DNA of 64,000 nt from Streptomyces sp. 549 (GTDB lineage Bacteria > Actinomycetota > Actinomycetes > Streptomycetales > Streptomycetaceae), in NCBI RefSeq assembly GCF_030124175.1, contig NZ_JASKMT010000020.1, positions 36,586 through 100,585 of the forward strand. Direction: 5' to 3'. Shown piece by piece: positions 8,506-17,467 of this stretch. Position 1 is the stretch's first letter; each line of letters opens with the position of its first letter. The notes under the pieces were generated by a model that saw only the letters and a program-made list of their open reading frames with translations, was not told the origin of the DNA and did not search any database. The translations under genes were made by a program, and so were the position numbers.

Positions 8506-8580
8506 CCAGGGCCGGTAACGACTCCGTCACAGATTGCTGCCCAGGCGGCGGGCAGTGCGCGGCGGCGTCACCATCGGCGC

Positions 8581-9237
8581 ATGGGAATCCGACGTGTCTG
8601 TGCCGTGCCGATGCTGGTGGCGGCTCTTGCCCTGTCCGTCGCCGCCTGCGAGGTCTCCACGGACGACCCGGAGGGCAGTCCGCTGCCGGGCTCGTCCTCA
8701 CCGGCGGAGCCGGACGGGTCTTCCGACGGCTCCCCCGGCGACGCCAAGAAGTCGCCTGCCGCCGAGGCGGAGCTGCCCGACCTCGTCGGAATGGGCTTGC
8801 AGTCGGCGCAGGACACCGCGCAGGAGGCCGGGTTCGGCCGTCTCACCTCGCACGACGCGCTCGGCCGGGGGCGTGCCCAGGCGTTCGACCGGAACTGGAA
8901 GGTGTGCTTCCAGGATCCCGCTCCGGGGACGCACCCGACTGACGGCACCGTCGACATGGGGACGGTCAAGCTCGACGAGCAGTGCCCGGAGGAGGACCGG
9001 AAGCCGGAGCAGGCCAACGGCAGCATGCCGGAGTTCAAGGGCAAGTCGGTCCGGGCGGCCCGGCAGGCCCTGGACTCCTCCACGAGCATCGAGGTGCAGG
9101 ACGCGACCGGCGAGGAGCGCATCACGCTCATCGAGTCCAACTGGCGGGTCTGCTCGCAGGAACCGAAGGCGGGCACCGAACTGACCGGCCAGCCGGTGAC
9201 GTTGCGCGCCGTGAAGTTCGAGGAGAAGTGCCCCTAG
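8581..9237 (+). CDS. Secreted lipoprotein with two PASTA-like repeats
   Basis: A 218-residue protein. The signal peptide ends in a lipobox VAAC at Cys23, so it should be lipid-anchored outside the membrane. After a Ser/Pro/Asp linker come two PASTA-like modules, about 67-135 (LPDLVGMGLQSAQDTAQEAGF) and 150-218 (MPEFKGKSVRAARQALD). Each contains the conserved F/SNW-xVCxQxPxxGT motif with a cysteine pair. PASTA domains bind peptidoglycan or act as cell-wall spacers. Here they are not attached to a kinase or a penicillin-binding protein. Confidence 0.8.
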   Translation: MGIRRVCAVPMLVAALALSVAACEVSTDDPEGSPLPGSSSPAEPDGSSDGSPGDAKKSPAAEAELPDLVGMGLQSAQDTAQEAGFGRLTSHDALGRGRAQAFDRNWKVCFQDPAPGTHPTDGTVDMGTVKLDEQCPEEDRKPEQANGSMPEFKGKSVRAARQALDSSTSIEVQDATGEERITLIESNWRVCSQEPKAGTELTGQPVTLRAVKFEEKCP

Positions 9238-9268
9238 AGCAGCGGGCCCAACCACAGCACAGAGGGGC

Positions 9269-9934
9269 TCAGCCGCCGACGCCGACCTCGTTGTCCGGGG
9301 CACCGTCGCCCTGCGTCGGGAGGTCGCCCCGCTCGGTGGGCGGGCTTCCCGGCCCGGTGGGCTCCTCGCCCGGACCGGAGCCCGGTCCGGGTCCGCCAGG
9401 CGCGGGGGCGGCCGTGGCTTCGGGCAGCAGGTCGTCGAGTTCGCGGGCGTCGGCCCGGCGGGCGTTCTCGGCTGCGCTGCGCAGCGTGGAACGGTCCACG
9501 GCTGCCCGGTCCGCGGTCACCCGGGTGAGGTAGCCGTCACCGGCGCGCTGGTACTCGTGCTGCTCCGGACCGGGCAGATACCAGTGCTTGCCGTCGCGCT
9601 CGCACTGCTGCGGTGCCGCGCCCTGTTCACTGGCGCAGTGCGTGTCCTCCGGGCGGCCGCGGTCCACAGCGAGTTGGATGACGCCGCCGCCCGACGTGGA
9701 GACGTACGAGGCGGTGAAACCGTCGTGGCCGATCGGGCCGACGGACTGACTGGCGAGGTCGTAGCCCGGCACCTCAGTCACGTGGACCAGTTCCAGGCGC
9801 ACCCCCAACGTCTTGGCGCGGGCTCGGAGTTCGGCCTGGTCCGGTGCTGCGGCACCTTCCCCGCCGCAGCCGGACAGGGGAAGGGCGAGCGCCAGCAGGC
9901 CGGCTCCGAGCGTCCGGCGTAGCGCGGGTCTCAT
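9269..9934 (-). CDS. Putative lipoprotein
   Basis: A 221-residue protein with a lipoprotein signal: MRPALRRTLGAG, a hydrophobic core, and the lipobox LSGC at about residue 23. The mature part contains two cysteines and a conserved-looking core (LEGVHVTEV-type strand, HWYLPGPEQ), then a low-complexity Pro/Gly tail. The ATG at 9934 is chosen because GAGAGG lies 6 bases upstream and the signal peptide starts there. It converges on the PASTA lipoprotein. Function unknown. Confidence 0.75.
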   Translation of the reverse strand: MRPALRRTLGAGLLALALPLSGCGGEGAAAPDQAELRARAKTLGVRLELVHVTEVPGYDLASQSVGPIGHDGFTASYVSTSGGGVIQLAVDRGRPEDTHCASEQGAAPQQCERDGKHWYLPGPEQHEYQRAGDGYLTRVTADRAAVDRSTLRSAAENARRADARELDDLLPEATAAPAPGGPGPGSGPGEEPTGPGSPPTERGDLPTQGDGAPDNEVGVGG

Positions 9935-10039
9935 GGTCTGCCTCTCGGTCTTTCCGGCTGCTCCGCTTCCGCCGCGGGTCCGCGGGCGTCGCAGGTCCGG
10001 GCTTGTCACAGGTTCGGACTCGTCACAGGTCCGGGCTTG

Positions 10040-10561
10040 TCACAGGTTCTCGAAGGGCGCCGCGTAGCGGAACTCGCCGGTGAGCGTGGGGCGGTGGGCG
10101 GTGAGGGTGCGGACCTGGAAGAAGTCGACCCAGGTCGGGTCGGGTGCGGTGACGCCGTGCTCGGTGGACGGCTGGAAGCCGAAGCGGCCGTAGTAGGCGG
10201 GGCTGCCGAGCAGGGCGACGAGGGGCTCGCCGAGGGCGTCGGCGGCGCCGAGCACGGCGTGCATGAGCGCCTGGCCGACGCCTCGGCCCTGGTGGTCGGG
10301 GTGCACGCTGAGCGGGCCGAGGCCGAGGGCGGGCTGCCCGGCGACCCGGCCGCGGGTGCAGACCACGTGGCCGACGGGCCGGCCGCCGTCCTGCGGGTCG
10401 ATGGCGACCAGCGAGAGGGCTGGCAGCCAGTCGGGGCAGTCGCGCAGCGCGTCCAGCAGGGTGGTCTCCACCGGCTCTGGCACCTCGGTGTTCGCGAAGG
10501 CGGCGGTGGTGACCTCACGCACCGCGTTGAGGTCGGCCGGAGTCTCGGTTCTGATCAGCAC
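10040..10561 (-). CDS. GNAT-family N-acetyltransferase
   Basis: A 173-residue acetyl-CoA-dependent acetyltransferase. Motif A reads LGPLSVHPDHQGRGVGQALM (about residues 81-100), with the Q/RxxGxG pyrophosphate loop, followed by the motif B region GSPAYYGRFGF. Closest by pattern to the YhbS-like group whose substrates are unknown. The GTG at 10561 is taken as the start because the fold starts immediately (VLIRTETPADLNAVRE). The upstream ribosome site is weak, so a slightly longer form is possible. Confidence 0.85.
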   Translation of the reverse strand: MLIRTETPADLNAVREVTTAAFANTEVPEPVETTLLDALRDCPDWLPALSLVAIDPQDGGRPVGHVVCTRGRVAGQPALGLGPLSVHPDHQGRGVGQALMHAVLGAADALGEPLVALLGSPAYYGRFGFQPSTEHGVTAPDPTWVDFFQVRTLTAHRPTLTGEFRYAAPFENL

Positions 10562-10768
10562 CCGGAAAGCCTGGTGTTCGGGCGCCGCCACCGCAACCGG
10601 GTTTCCGGCCCGGGATGCGGGACCTTGCCGCAACGACCGGGCGCCGGGTGAGCGGGCGGGCGACTGTCGGTGGGGCGGCTTACCGTGGGCGGTGACCGGC
10701 CACCGTGGCCGGTCACCGTGACCGGCCGGGGTGCCCGGGCGGCGTGACCGGCCGGGTGGCCGGTGTGA

Positions 10769-11236
10769 GTGAACGGGGTGCGGGTGTCGGTGGTGGACGG
10801 GGTGTACCGGGTGCGCAACGTGGGCAGCGGGCTGCTGCTGGAGGTGTACGGGGGGCGGACCGGCAGCGGGGTGAACGTGCAGCAGGGGGATGACGACGGG
10901 CGGCCCGGCCAGCGGTGGCGGATCACCGCGGTGCATCCCGGCAGCGCGCTGCACCACCTCGACAACGTGGACGGCGGCGCGCGGCTGGACGTCGCCAACG
11001 CCGACACCTCGCCGGGCGCGAACGTGCAGCAGTGGCGGGCGAACGGCTTCGGCGCGCAGGAGTGGCTGCTGGAGGAGCACGTCGAGTCGCCCGGCACGTA
11101 CTGCCTGGTCAGCGGGATCAGCGGGCTGCTGCTCGAGGTGGCGGACGCCTCCGGCGAGGACGGCGCCAACGTGCGGCAGGGTGAGGACGCCGACAGCGCG
11201 GCGCAGTGGTGGCGGCTGGAGCCGGCGGCGGGGTGA
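10769..11236 (+). CDS. Ricin-type beta-trefoil lectin domain protein
   Basis: A 155-residue protein made almost entirely of a beta-trefoil. Three repeats carry the YRVRNVGSGLLLEV..., GARLDVANADTSPGANVQQW and SGLLLEVADASGEDGANVRQ patterns, with Q-x-W-like endings (QRWRI, QEWLL, AQWWRL). Such domains bind galactose or other sugars and are usually fused to hydrolases. Here the domain stands alone and lacks a signal peptide, so it is predicted to be cytoplasmic or secreted by an unusual route. The GTG start at 10769 is tentative. Confidence 0.85.
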   Translation: MNGVRVSVVDGVYRVRNVGSGLLLEVYGGRTGSGVNVQQGDDDGRPGQRWRITAVHPGSALHHLDNVDGGARLDVANADTSPGANVQQWRANGFGAQEWLLEEHVESPGTYCLVSGISGLLLEVADASGEDGANVRQGEDADSAAQWWRLEPAAG

Positions 11237-11239
11237 CGG

Positions 11240-11281
11240 CCCGCAGGCCGGGCGCCCGGGAAGGGGCGTCCGGCCTGCGGG
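11240..11281. terminator. Bidirectional hairpin between lectin and cupredoxin genes
   Basis: Arms of 17 bases (CCGCAGGCCGGGCGCCC and its near-complement) with one mismatch and a short GGAAG-type loop lie directly after the lectin stop. They face the end of the leftward cupredoxin gene, so they can terminate both convergent units. Confidence 0.75.
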
Positions 11282-11327
11282 GCTGGGAGCGGTCCGGTCA
11301 GGAACGGCGAGCAGGGGCAGGGAGCGG

Positions 11328-13550
11328 TCAGAGGGGCTTGACGCGGATGTCGCGGTAGGAGATGACGTCGGTGGTGCCGTGGACCTGGAGGCCGACGTAG
11401 CCGGAGGCGTAGCGCCTGCCGTCGGTGCCGGGGTCGTCGGCGCGGGCCGGGAAGAAGGACTGGCCGCGTACGTTGTCGAACTCGTTGATCAGCACGCCGT
11501 TGCGGTAGACGGTGTAGCGCTGGCCGACGACCTGGATCTCGTAGTCGTTCCACGTCCCCTTGGGGGTGACGCCGGATCCGCCGAGGCCGACGCGGTCGAA
11601 GCCGTAGACCGAGCCGGTCTTGTACATGTCGCCGTCGGGGCGGTCGAGGATCTGCACCTCGTGCCCGTACTTGATGGCGACCCACTCGGGCCGGGACTCC
11701 TCCGGGTGGCCGTGCGGCTGCGGGAAGCGGACGAAGGCGCCCGCGTTGGCGTTGCCGGTGCCAGGTGCGTCGTCCCGCCACTGGAACTTCAGCGAGAAGT
11801 CGTCCCATCTGCGTTCGGGGAACCAGAGCATGCCCATGCCGGCCGTGGTGGTGCTGCTGGTCATCGAGCCGTCGTCGTTGAGAGTGAACGCGCCCCCGCC
11901 GACCTGCTGCCACTTCTCGAACGACGCCCGTGTGCCGTCGAAGAGCTTGCGGTAGCCCTCGGACTGCCCGGGCGTGCCGATGCCGGAGTCGCGGGCGGCC
12001 TGGGCGATGAGTCCGCGTTCCCGTTCGTCGATGACGCCCTCGGAGCGCAGCGCGGCGAGGACCGCGTCGACGTGTTTGAGGAAGAGGGCGTGCGAGGTCC
12101 AGTCCCGCTCGTCCTCGATGCGTTCGTTGATCCGGCACCGGTTGTCGGTGATCCGGTTGGGCACACCGGTGTCGACGGTGCCGACCTGCACGGTCCGGCG
12201 TTCGTCGAACTCGGCGCAGCCGGGGGCCGGTACGCCGCCGCCGCGTACGACGGTGAAGGCGGTCTGCCCGGCCTGCGAGGTGTTGCCGGCGTTGTCGGTG
12301 GCACGGTAGGCGACGGTGTGCCGGCCGACCCGGTCGACCACGACGGGTGCGGTGTACTCCAGGTAGGGGCCGGCGTCGAGCGAGTACTCGACGGTCTTCA
12401 CGCCGGAGCCGGTGTCGGTCGCCTTGACGGTGACCTCGGCGCGGTCCAGGTAGGCGCCGGCGGCGTCCTTGCTGCCGGTGACCTCGACGGTGACCCGGGG
12501 TGGTTCGGTGTCCTCGGCGGGCGGCTCGACGACGGTGAACGTCACCGACGCGACGGGTGAGACGTTGCCGGCCCGGTCGGTGGCCCGGTAGCGCACGGTG
12601 TGCGCGCCGACCTGGTGGATCATCACCGGGCCGTTGTAGGGCTGCCAGGCGCCGTCGGTGCCGCGCGCGTACTCGATCGTGTTGACGCCCGAGCCGGTGT
12701 CGGAGGCGGTGACGGTGACGGTGGCCATGCTGAGGTAGTTGCCGTCGGCGTCCTTCTCGCCGCTGACCGTGGCGGACGTCTCGGACGGGTCCTGGTCGTC
12801 GGTGGGCGGGGCGGTGACGGTGAAGCCGACGCTGTCCGGTTCCGACACGTTGCCGGCGCGGTCGGTGGCCCGGTGGCGCAGGGTGTGCTCGCCCACCTGG
12901 TCGACGACGACGGGCTGGGTGTACGGCTGCCACTCGCCGTCGGCGCCGAGGGCGAACTCGACGGTGTCCACGCCGGAGCCCTCGTCCTCCGCGGTCACGG
13001 TGACCGTGGCCTGGCCGACGTAGGCGCCGTCGGCGTTGCGGGTGCCGTCCACGGTCGCGGTGGTGGTCGGTGCGGTGGTGTCCTCGCCACCACCCTCGGT
13101 GACCACCAGCACGCCCTGCATCTGGCCGTGGCCGGGAATCGTGCAGTAGTAGCGGTACCGGCCGGGGCTGAGGGTGACCTCGGCGGTGTGCTTGCCGCCG
13201 TTGGCGTCGGACGGGTTGGCGAGGATGTTGAGCGGGACGTCGTTGTTGTACTGCGGGTCGGAGACGTCGAAGGTCAGGGTGTGCGGCATACCGGTGGTGT
13301 TGCCGGTGGCCGCGCTGTTCTCGAAGACGATGGTGGTCGGGCCGGCGACGGCGGTGGTGGGTGCGGAGGTGTAGTGGTTGATGTCGTCGTCGGCGGTCCA
13401 GGTGAGGACCTGCTGGGCGGCGGCGGCCGGTTCCGCGGCTGCGGGTGCCGCCGCCGCGGGTGCGGACGTGAGTCCGGCCAGCATCAGCAGCGTGCCCAGC
13501 AGCGCGGTCCACAGCCGTGGCGCGGCGCGCCGGTGTGCGGTGCGGGTCAT
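11328..13550 (-). CDS. Secreted cupredoxin / OmpL47-repeat / DUF1080 protein
   Basis: A 740-residue exported protein. A signal peptide (about 1-35) precedes a plastocyanin-like domain (about 45-152) with a full type 1 copper set: His90, Cys136, His141 and Met144 (CTIPGHGQM). Three Ig-like OmpL47-type repeats follow (about 160-255, 258-350, 352-445), each with the YRATDRAGN or TGSGV motif. A linker of about 80 residues leads to a C-terminal DUF1080 (3-keto-disaccharide hydrolase-like, concanavalin-fold) domain (about 540-740). The ATG overlaps the upstream stop by ATGA, so it is translationally coupled to the ThuA/sugar-dehydrogenase gene. Likely role: electron acceptance and glycan binding or cleavage outside the cell (inferred). 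Confidence 0.88.
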   Translation of the reverse strand: MTRTAHRRAAPRLWTALLGTLLMLAGLTSAPAAAAPAAAEPAAAAQQVLTWTADDDINHYTSAPTTAVAGPTTIVFENSAATGNTTGMPHTLTFDVSDPQYNNDVPLNILANPSDANGGKHTAEVTLSPGRYRYYCTIPGHGQMQGVLVVTEGGGEDTTAPTTTATVDGTRNADGAYVGQATVTVTAEDEGSGVDTVEFALGADGEWQPYTQPVVVDQVGEHTLRHRATDRAGNVSEPDSVGFTVTAPPTDDQDPSETSATVSGEKDADGNYLSMATVTVTASDTGSGVNTIEYARGTDGAWQPYNGPVMIHQVGAHTVRYRATDRAGNVSPVASVTFTVVEPPAEDTEPPRVTVEVTGSKDAAGAYLDRAEVTVKATDTGSGVKTVEYSLDAGPYLEYTAPVVVDRVGRHTVAYRATDNAGNTSQAGQTAFTVVRGGGVPAPGCAEFDERRTVQVGTVDTGVPNRITDNRCRINERIEDERDWTSHALFLKHVDAVLAALRSEGVIDERERGLIAQAARDSGIGTPGQSEGYRKLFDGTRASFEKWQQVGGGAFTLNDDGSMTSSTTTAGMGMLWFPERRWDDFSLKFQWRDDAPGTGNANAGAFVRFPQPHGHPEESRPEWVAIKYGHEVQILDRPDGDMYKTGSVYGFDRVGLGGSGVTPKGTWNDYEIQVVGQRYTVYRNGVLINEFDNVRGQSFFPARADDPGTDGRRYASGYVGLQVHGTTDVISYRDIRVKPL

Positions 13551-16051
13551 CCGGCCCTCCTGGCAAGGTCCTTGGCGAGCGGGGTGGCCTCGCCGCCGGT
13601 GTAGGAGACCCGCCACAGCGCGGAGGCGGAGTCGGAGGTGAAGAAGCCGCGTCCGTAGTCGAGCACGTAGAGCACCCCGTCCGGGCCGAACTTCCAGTCC
13701 ATGAGGTTGCGGATGCCGCCGGCTCCTACGGGCACGATCTTCTTCAGCGACTCGGCGTGCACGGGCAGCCCGCCCTCGCCGAGCGTGCGCGGGTCGGTGA
13801 CGACGGCGTGGCGCGGCTGGTCGCCGTCGTAGAAGTCGCCGACGAACCACTTGCCGTCCCAGTACGCGGGCCATCTGCCGTCTCCGGCACGGTTCTTGTC
13901 GAAGCGGTAGACGGGGCCGTTCATCGCGGCCTGGCCGCCGCCCTTGAGCCACGGCAGGAGCAGCGTCTGCTGCGACAGCTCGTAGGAGGGCACGCCGGCG
14001 GCGTTCCGGGGGAAGTCGGGTCCGCCGCCCTGCGGGGAGTACCAGATGCTGTTGGGCGTGACGGGCGGCAGGTTGACCAGCCCGTCGTTGTGCGGGGACT
14101 CGTTCTTCGGCGCGTCGCAGTCGTACCAGCCGAGTGGGCGGGTCGGGTCGGGCAGGTTGCGGTCGCGGTAGGGCTGGTTGTTGCCCATGCAGAACGGCCA
14201 GCCGTGGTTGCCTGCCTTGGTGATGGCGGCGAAGGTGTCGTACTTCGCCGGGCCCCAGGTGGTGCTGGGGTTGGCCGCGTCGGGGCCGACCCAGCCGACG
14301 TGCAGGGTGTCGGTGAGCGGGTCGACGGAGATGCGTGAGGGGTTGCGTACGCCCATCACGTAGATCTCGCCGCGGGTCTTGCCGCCGCCCTCGGCGGTCT
14401 CCTCGCCGGTGAAGAGGTTGCCCTCGGGCAGGGTGTAGGTGCCGTCCTGCTCGGGGTGGACGCGCAGGATCTTGCCGTTGAGGTTGTTGGTGTTGCCGGA
14501 GGTGCGGCGGGCGTCGGCGAACGAGACGCCGCGGAAGGCGGGTTCGGGGTTGTTGCCGGAGTATCCCCCGCTGAACTGGGAGGAGTTGGTGTCGCCGGTG
14601 GCGATGTAGAGGTTGTCGTCCGAGTCCCAGGCCATGCCCCCGCCGGCGTGGCAGCAACTGTGGATCTGCACGGGCCACCTGAGGAGGACCTTCTCCGAGG
14701 ACAGGTCCAGTCTGTTGGTCCGCGGGTCGAGCGTGAACCGGGAGACGCGGCGCTCGGCCATGTGCGTCTCCCGGTTGATCTGCGAGTGCGGCGTCCAGTG
14801 CAGGTACATCCAGCCGTTGGTGCGGAAGCGCGGGTCCAGCTCGATGCCGAGCAGGCCTTCCTCCGTCTTGACGAGTTCCCCGCCGCCACCCCTGTTGCCG
14901 AAGACGGTGAGCGAGCCGACGAGCGTGTTCTGCCCGGTCTCCGGGTCGAAGACGTGGATCTGGCCCTCGCCCTTGCCGACATCCGGGTCGTTCCAGTCGG
15001 TGACGACCGGACGGGAGGAGTCCGCGCCGCCGCGGCCGATGTGGAAGACCCGGCCGTCGGGTGCGGTGACCAGGCCGTGCGGTTCGCCGATCTGGTCGTT
15101 CTGGCCCGGCTGGTTGGGCCGGGTGAGGCGTTCGGCCCGGTAGTTGGCGGTGAGTGTGGCCTGGCAGTCGGCGCGCACCAGGCGGGTCGTCCACAGCAGC
15201 GCGCCGCGCAGGTGGTCGCGGAAGTCGGCCTCGTCGTACGCGGCGGCGGTGCCGCCCATCGCGGTGTAGAAGGACCGGCCGCCGTCGTAGTCGCGGCACC
15301 AGGAGACGGGGTGGTCGGCGCCGTTGGCCCCGGTGCCCGGCCGGTAGGTGGTCTCGCGGACGCGGGCGACGGTGTGCACGTCGCCTGAGGGGTTCTTCTC
15401 CCAGTTGGGCCACTTGTCGAGGCGCTTCCACTCCAGTGGCAGGCCGCCGGCGGCGGGGTGGTTGCGGTCGCCGACCTCAACGGTGGCTCGCTGCGCCGTG
15501 GTTCCGCTGCCGGCGACCGGGCGGGCGCCGACCAGCCCTTCGTACCAGTCGGAGTAGGGCTCGGTGCGGGCCGCGTCGTGGATGCCGAGGAAGCCGCCGC
15601 CGGCGTTCACGTAACGCTCCAGGCCGGCTTCCTGGCCTGCGTCGAGCACGTCGCCCGCGCCGGTGAGGAAGACGACGCTGTTGAACCGGCCGAGGCGGTC
15701 CTCGTCGGTGAAGACCCGGGCGTCCGCGGTGGCCTCGATCCGGAACCGCTGGTCGGTGGGGCCGGAGAGGCCGATGCGCTCCAGCGCCTCGATGCCGGCG
15801 TCCACGACGGGGGACTCCTCGCCCGCCGAGCCGTGGAAGACGAGCACCCGCACGTCGTCGCTGCCCGGTGGTGAGGGCAGGGAACCCAGGGGCACTGCCG
15901 CCGGTGGCGGCGGCCCTGGATAGGGCCGGGCGGTGGCGGTGCCGGCCAGGGTGCCGGCGGCGAGCGCTGCGGACAGCAGCACCGCCGCCGATGCCCGGCG
16001 GGTGCCGCGTCTGCGGTGCCCGGTGGGGCGCGGTGTGCGGCGTTGCCTCAT
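13547..16051 (-). CDS. ThuA-domain / PQQ-dependent sugar dehydrogenase-like exported protein
   Basis: An 834-residue exported protein. The basic N-terminus and signal segment (about 1-45) lead into a ThuA, class I glutamine amidotransferase-like domain (about 70-300; GGGFLGIHDAARTEPYSDWY). A glucose/sorbosone dehydrogenase beta-propeller follows (about 310-820; EPHGLVTAPDGRVFHIGRGG, NLYIATGDTNSS, GVRNPSRISVDP). This fusion is known in Streptomyces secretomes. Propeller enzymes of this type oxidise sugars with PQQ, though I cannot confirm the cofactor. The start is ambiguous: the ATG at 16051 begins the signal peptide, but one at 16093 has a better GAGGGG site. The stop overlaps the next start, so both proteins are made together. 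Confidence 0.87.
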   Translation of the reverse strand: MRQRRTPRPTGHRRRGTRRASAAVLLSAALAAGTLAGTATARPYPGPPPPAAVPLGSLPSPPGSDDVRVLVFHGSAGEESPVVDAGIEALERIGLSGPTDQRFRIEATADARVFTDEDRLGRFNSVVFLTGAGDVLDAGQEAGLERYVNAGGGFLGIHDAARTEPYSDWYEGLVGARPVAGSGTTAQRATVEVGDRNHPAAGGLPLEWKRLDKWPNWEKNPSGDVHTVARVRETTYRPGTGANGADHPVSWCRDYDGGRSFYTAMGGTAAAYDEADFRDHLRGALLWTTRLVRADCQATLTANYRAERLTRPNQPGQNDQIGEPHGLVTAPDGRVFHIGRGGADSSRPVVTDWNDPDVGKGEGQIHVFDPETGQNTLVGSLTVFGNRGGGGELVKTEEGLLGIELDPRFRTNGWMYLHWTPHSQINRETHMAERRVSRFTLDPRTNRLDLSSEKVLLRWPVQIHSCCHAGGGMAWDSDDNLYIATGDTNSSQFSGGYSGNNPEPAFRGVSFADARRTSGNTNNLNGKILRVHPEQDGTYTLPEGNLFTGEETAEGGGKTRGEIYVMGVRNPSRISVDPLTDTLHVGWVGPDAANPSTTWGPAKYDTFAAITKAGNHGWPFCMGNNQPYRDRNLPDPTRPLGWYDCDAPKNESPHNDGLVNLPPVTPNSIWYSPQGGGPDFPRNAAGVPSYELSQQTLLLPWLKGGGQAAMNGPVYRFDKNRAGDGRWPAYWDGKWFVGDFYDGDQPRHAVVTDPRTLGEGGLPVHAESLKKIVPVGAGGIRNLMDWKFGPDGVLYVLDYGRGFFTSDSASALWRVSYTGGEATPLAKDLARRAG

Positions 16052-16310
16052 CGCTGGTGATAACACGGGACGTTGATGCGGGGTCAGCCGCATGTGGTCA
16101 CCCACCCCTCGTAGGTCACAGCATCAGCGCGGTTGAAGCTAGACCTCTTTCGTCAACTCGCCAAGGGGTACGGCTGTTATGGAACGAACTTTGTCCTGAG
16201 TGTGGATAAACCCGGAACCGGTCGCTACGGTGTGGGCGGTCCCGGGCGTGCCGTCGCCCGCCGGTCCGGTGCGTGCAGGTCGATCTCGTTGCGAGCAAGG
16301 GGAGTTGGCT
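16052..16310. promoter_or_regulatory. Divergent promoter region of laccase and sugar-dehydrogenase genes
   Basis: This 259-base spacer is the only regulatory DNA between the leftward ThuA/cupredoxin operon and the rightward laccase, so both may be co-controlled. It is locally AT-richer around 16130-16215. I did not find a convincing copper-responsive dyad by eye. Confidence 0.4.
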
Positions 16311-17360
16311 ATGGGCAGAGCTGCAGGCGGCACCGGCAGGCGACTGGTCGACCGGCGCTCGTTCGTCGGCGGCACGGCACTGGCCGCGGCCGGACTGGCC
16401 TCCGTCTCGGCGGCTGCACCCGCTCGTTCGGCAGCGGTGGCCGACGTGCGCACCGCACCGGCCGGCGGCAGGGTCCGGCGCCTCACGATGTTCGCCGAGC
16501 GACTGCCGGGCGGCCGGATGGGCTACGGGCTGGAGAAGGGCAAGGCGACCGTGCCGGGGCCGCTGATCGAGATCAACGAGGGCGACACCCTGCACATCGA
16601 GTTCGAGAACACCATGGACGTCGACGCCAGCCTGCACGTGCACGGCGTGGACTACGAGATCAGCAGCGACGGCACCCGGCAGAGCCGCAGCCACGTCCCG
16701 CCCGGCGGCAGACGCACCTACACCTGGCGCACCCACGCCCCGGGCCGCCGCAAGGACGGCACCTGGCAGCCGGGCAGCGCCGGCTACTGGCACTACCACG
16801 ACCACGTGGTGGGCACCGACCACGGCACCGGCGGCATCCGCAACGGCCTCTACGGGCCGCTGGTGGTGCGCCGCGAGGGCGACGTCCTGCCGGACCGCAC
16901 CCACACGGTGGTGTTCAACGACATGACCATCAACAACCGGCCCGCGCACCAGGCCCCGGACCTGAAGGCGACCGTGGGCGAGCGGGTGGAGATCGTCATG
17001 ATCACGCACGGTGAGTACTACCACACGTTCCACATGCACGGGCACCGCTGGGCGGACAACCGGACCGGCCTGCTGACCGGCCCCGACGACCCGAGCCGGG
17101 TGATCGACAACAAGATCACCGGGCCGGCCGACTCGTTCGGCTTCCAGGTCATCGCGGGCGAGGGCGTGGGCGCCGGGGCCTGGATGTACCACTGCCATGT
17201 GCAGAGCCACTCCGACATGGGCATGGCCGGCATGTTCCTGGTCGCCCGCCCCGACGGGACCGTGCCCGGCCACGACCCGCACCCGCACGGCACCCCGCCC
17301 GCCGACGCGGACCCCGCGTCAGCCTCCACACCGGCGGCCGGGCACCACGACCACGGCTGA
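16311..17360 (+). CDS. Two-domain (small) laccase, Tat-exported multicopper oxidase
   Basis: A 349-residue secreted phenol oxidase of the trimeric small-laccase type, which oxidises phenols or Cu(I) and reduces oxygen to water. A Tat signal with RRSFVGG (15-21) precedes two cupredoxin domains. The copper motifs are all present: HVHG (His109, 111), HYHDH (161-165), HTFHMHGH (238-245), and HCHVQSHSDMGM (His294, Cys295, His296, His300, Met305). A His/Asp/Pro-rich tail follows. The ATG at 16311 has AAGGGGAG 6-13 bases upstream. It diverges from the cupredoxin and sugar-dehydrogenase operon and ends in a strong hairpin. Confidence 0.96.
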   Translation: MGRAAGGTGRRLVDRRSFVGGTALAAAGLASVSAAAPARSAAVADVRTAPAGGRVRRLTMFAERLPGGRMGYGLEKGKATVPGPLIEINEGDTLHIEFENTMDVDASLHVHGVDYEISSDGTRQSRSHVPPGGRRTYTWRTHAPGRRKDGTWQPGSAGYWHYHDHVVGTDHGTGGIRNGLYGPLVVRREGDVLPDRTHTVVFNDMTINNRPAHQAPDLKATVGERVEIVMITHGEYYHTFHMHGHRWADNRTGLLTGPDDPSRVIDNKITGPADSFGFQVIAGEGVGAGAWMYHCHVQSHSDMGMAGMFLVARPDGTVPGHDPHPHGTPPADADPASASTPAAGHHDHG

Positions 17361-17369
17361 GCGGACGTC

Positions 17370-17406
17370 GGACGTCCGGAGTCCCGGCCGGGGACTCCGG
17401 ACGTCC
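17370..17406 (+). terminator. Perfect 16-bp hairpin after laccase
   Basis: Arms at 17370-17385 and 17391-17406 are fully complementary around a five-base GGCCG loop, 10 bases past the laccase stop. Confidence 0.9.
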
Positions 17407-17467
17407 GCGGAATGCACGCGGCAGAAACCCTACTCGCGGCTACCGCACGTCGGTAGAAGTGTGCGCT

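Noticed and set aside
11328..15431. A 1367-codon open frame across the cupredoxin gene and half of the ThuA gene
   Set aside because: Only the part from 13550 downward is protein-like. The upstream portion is an Arg/Pro/Gly-rich shadow of the real ThuA/sugar-dehydrogenase gene in another frame.
16052..16310. CsoR or ActR-type copper operator between laccase and ThuA genes
   Set aside because: Only a half-site-like GGGGTA is present; no dyad could be read with confidence.
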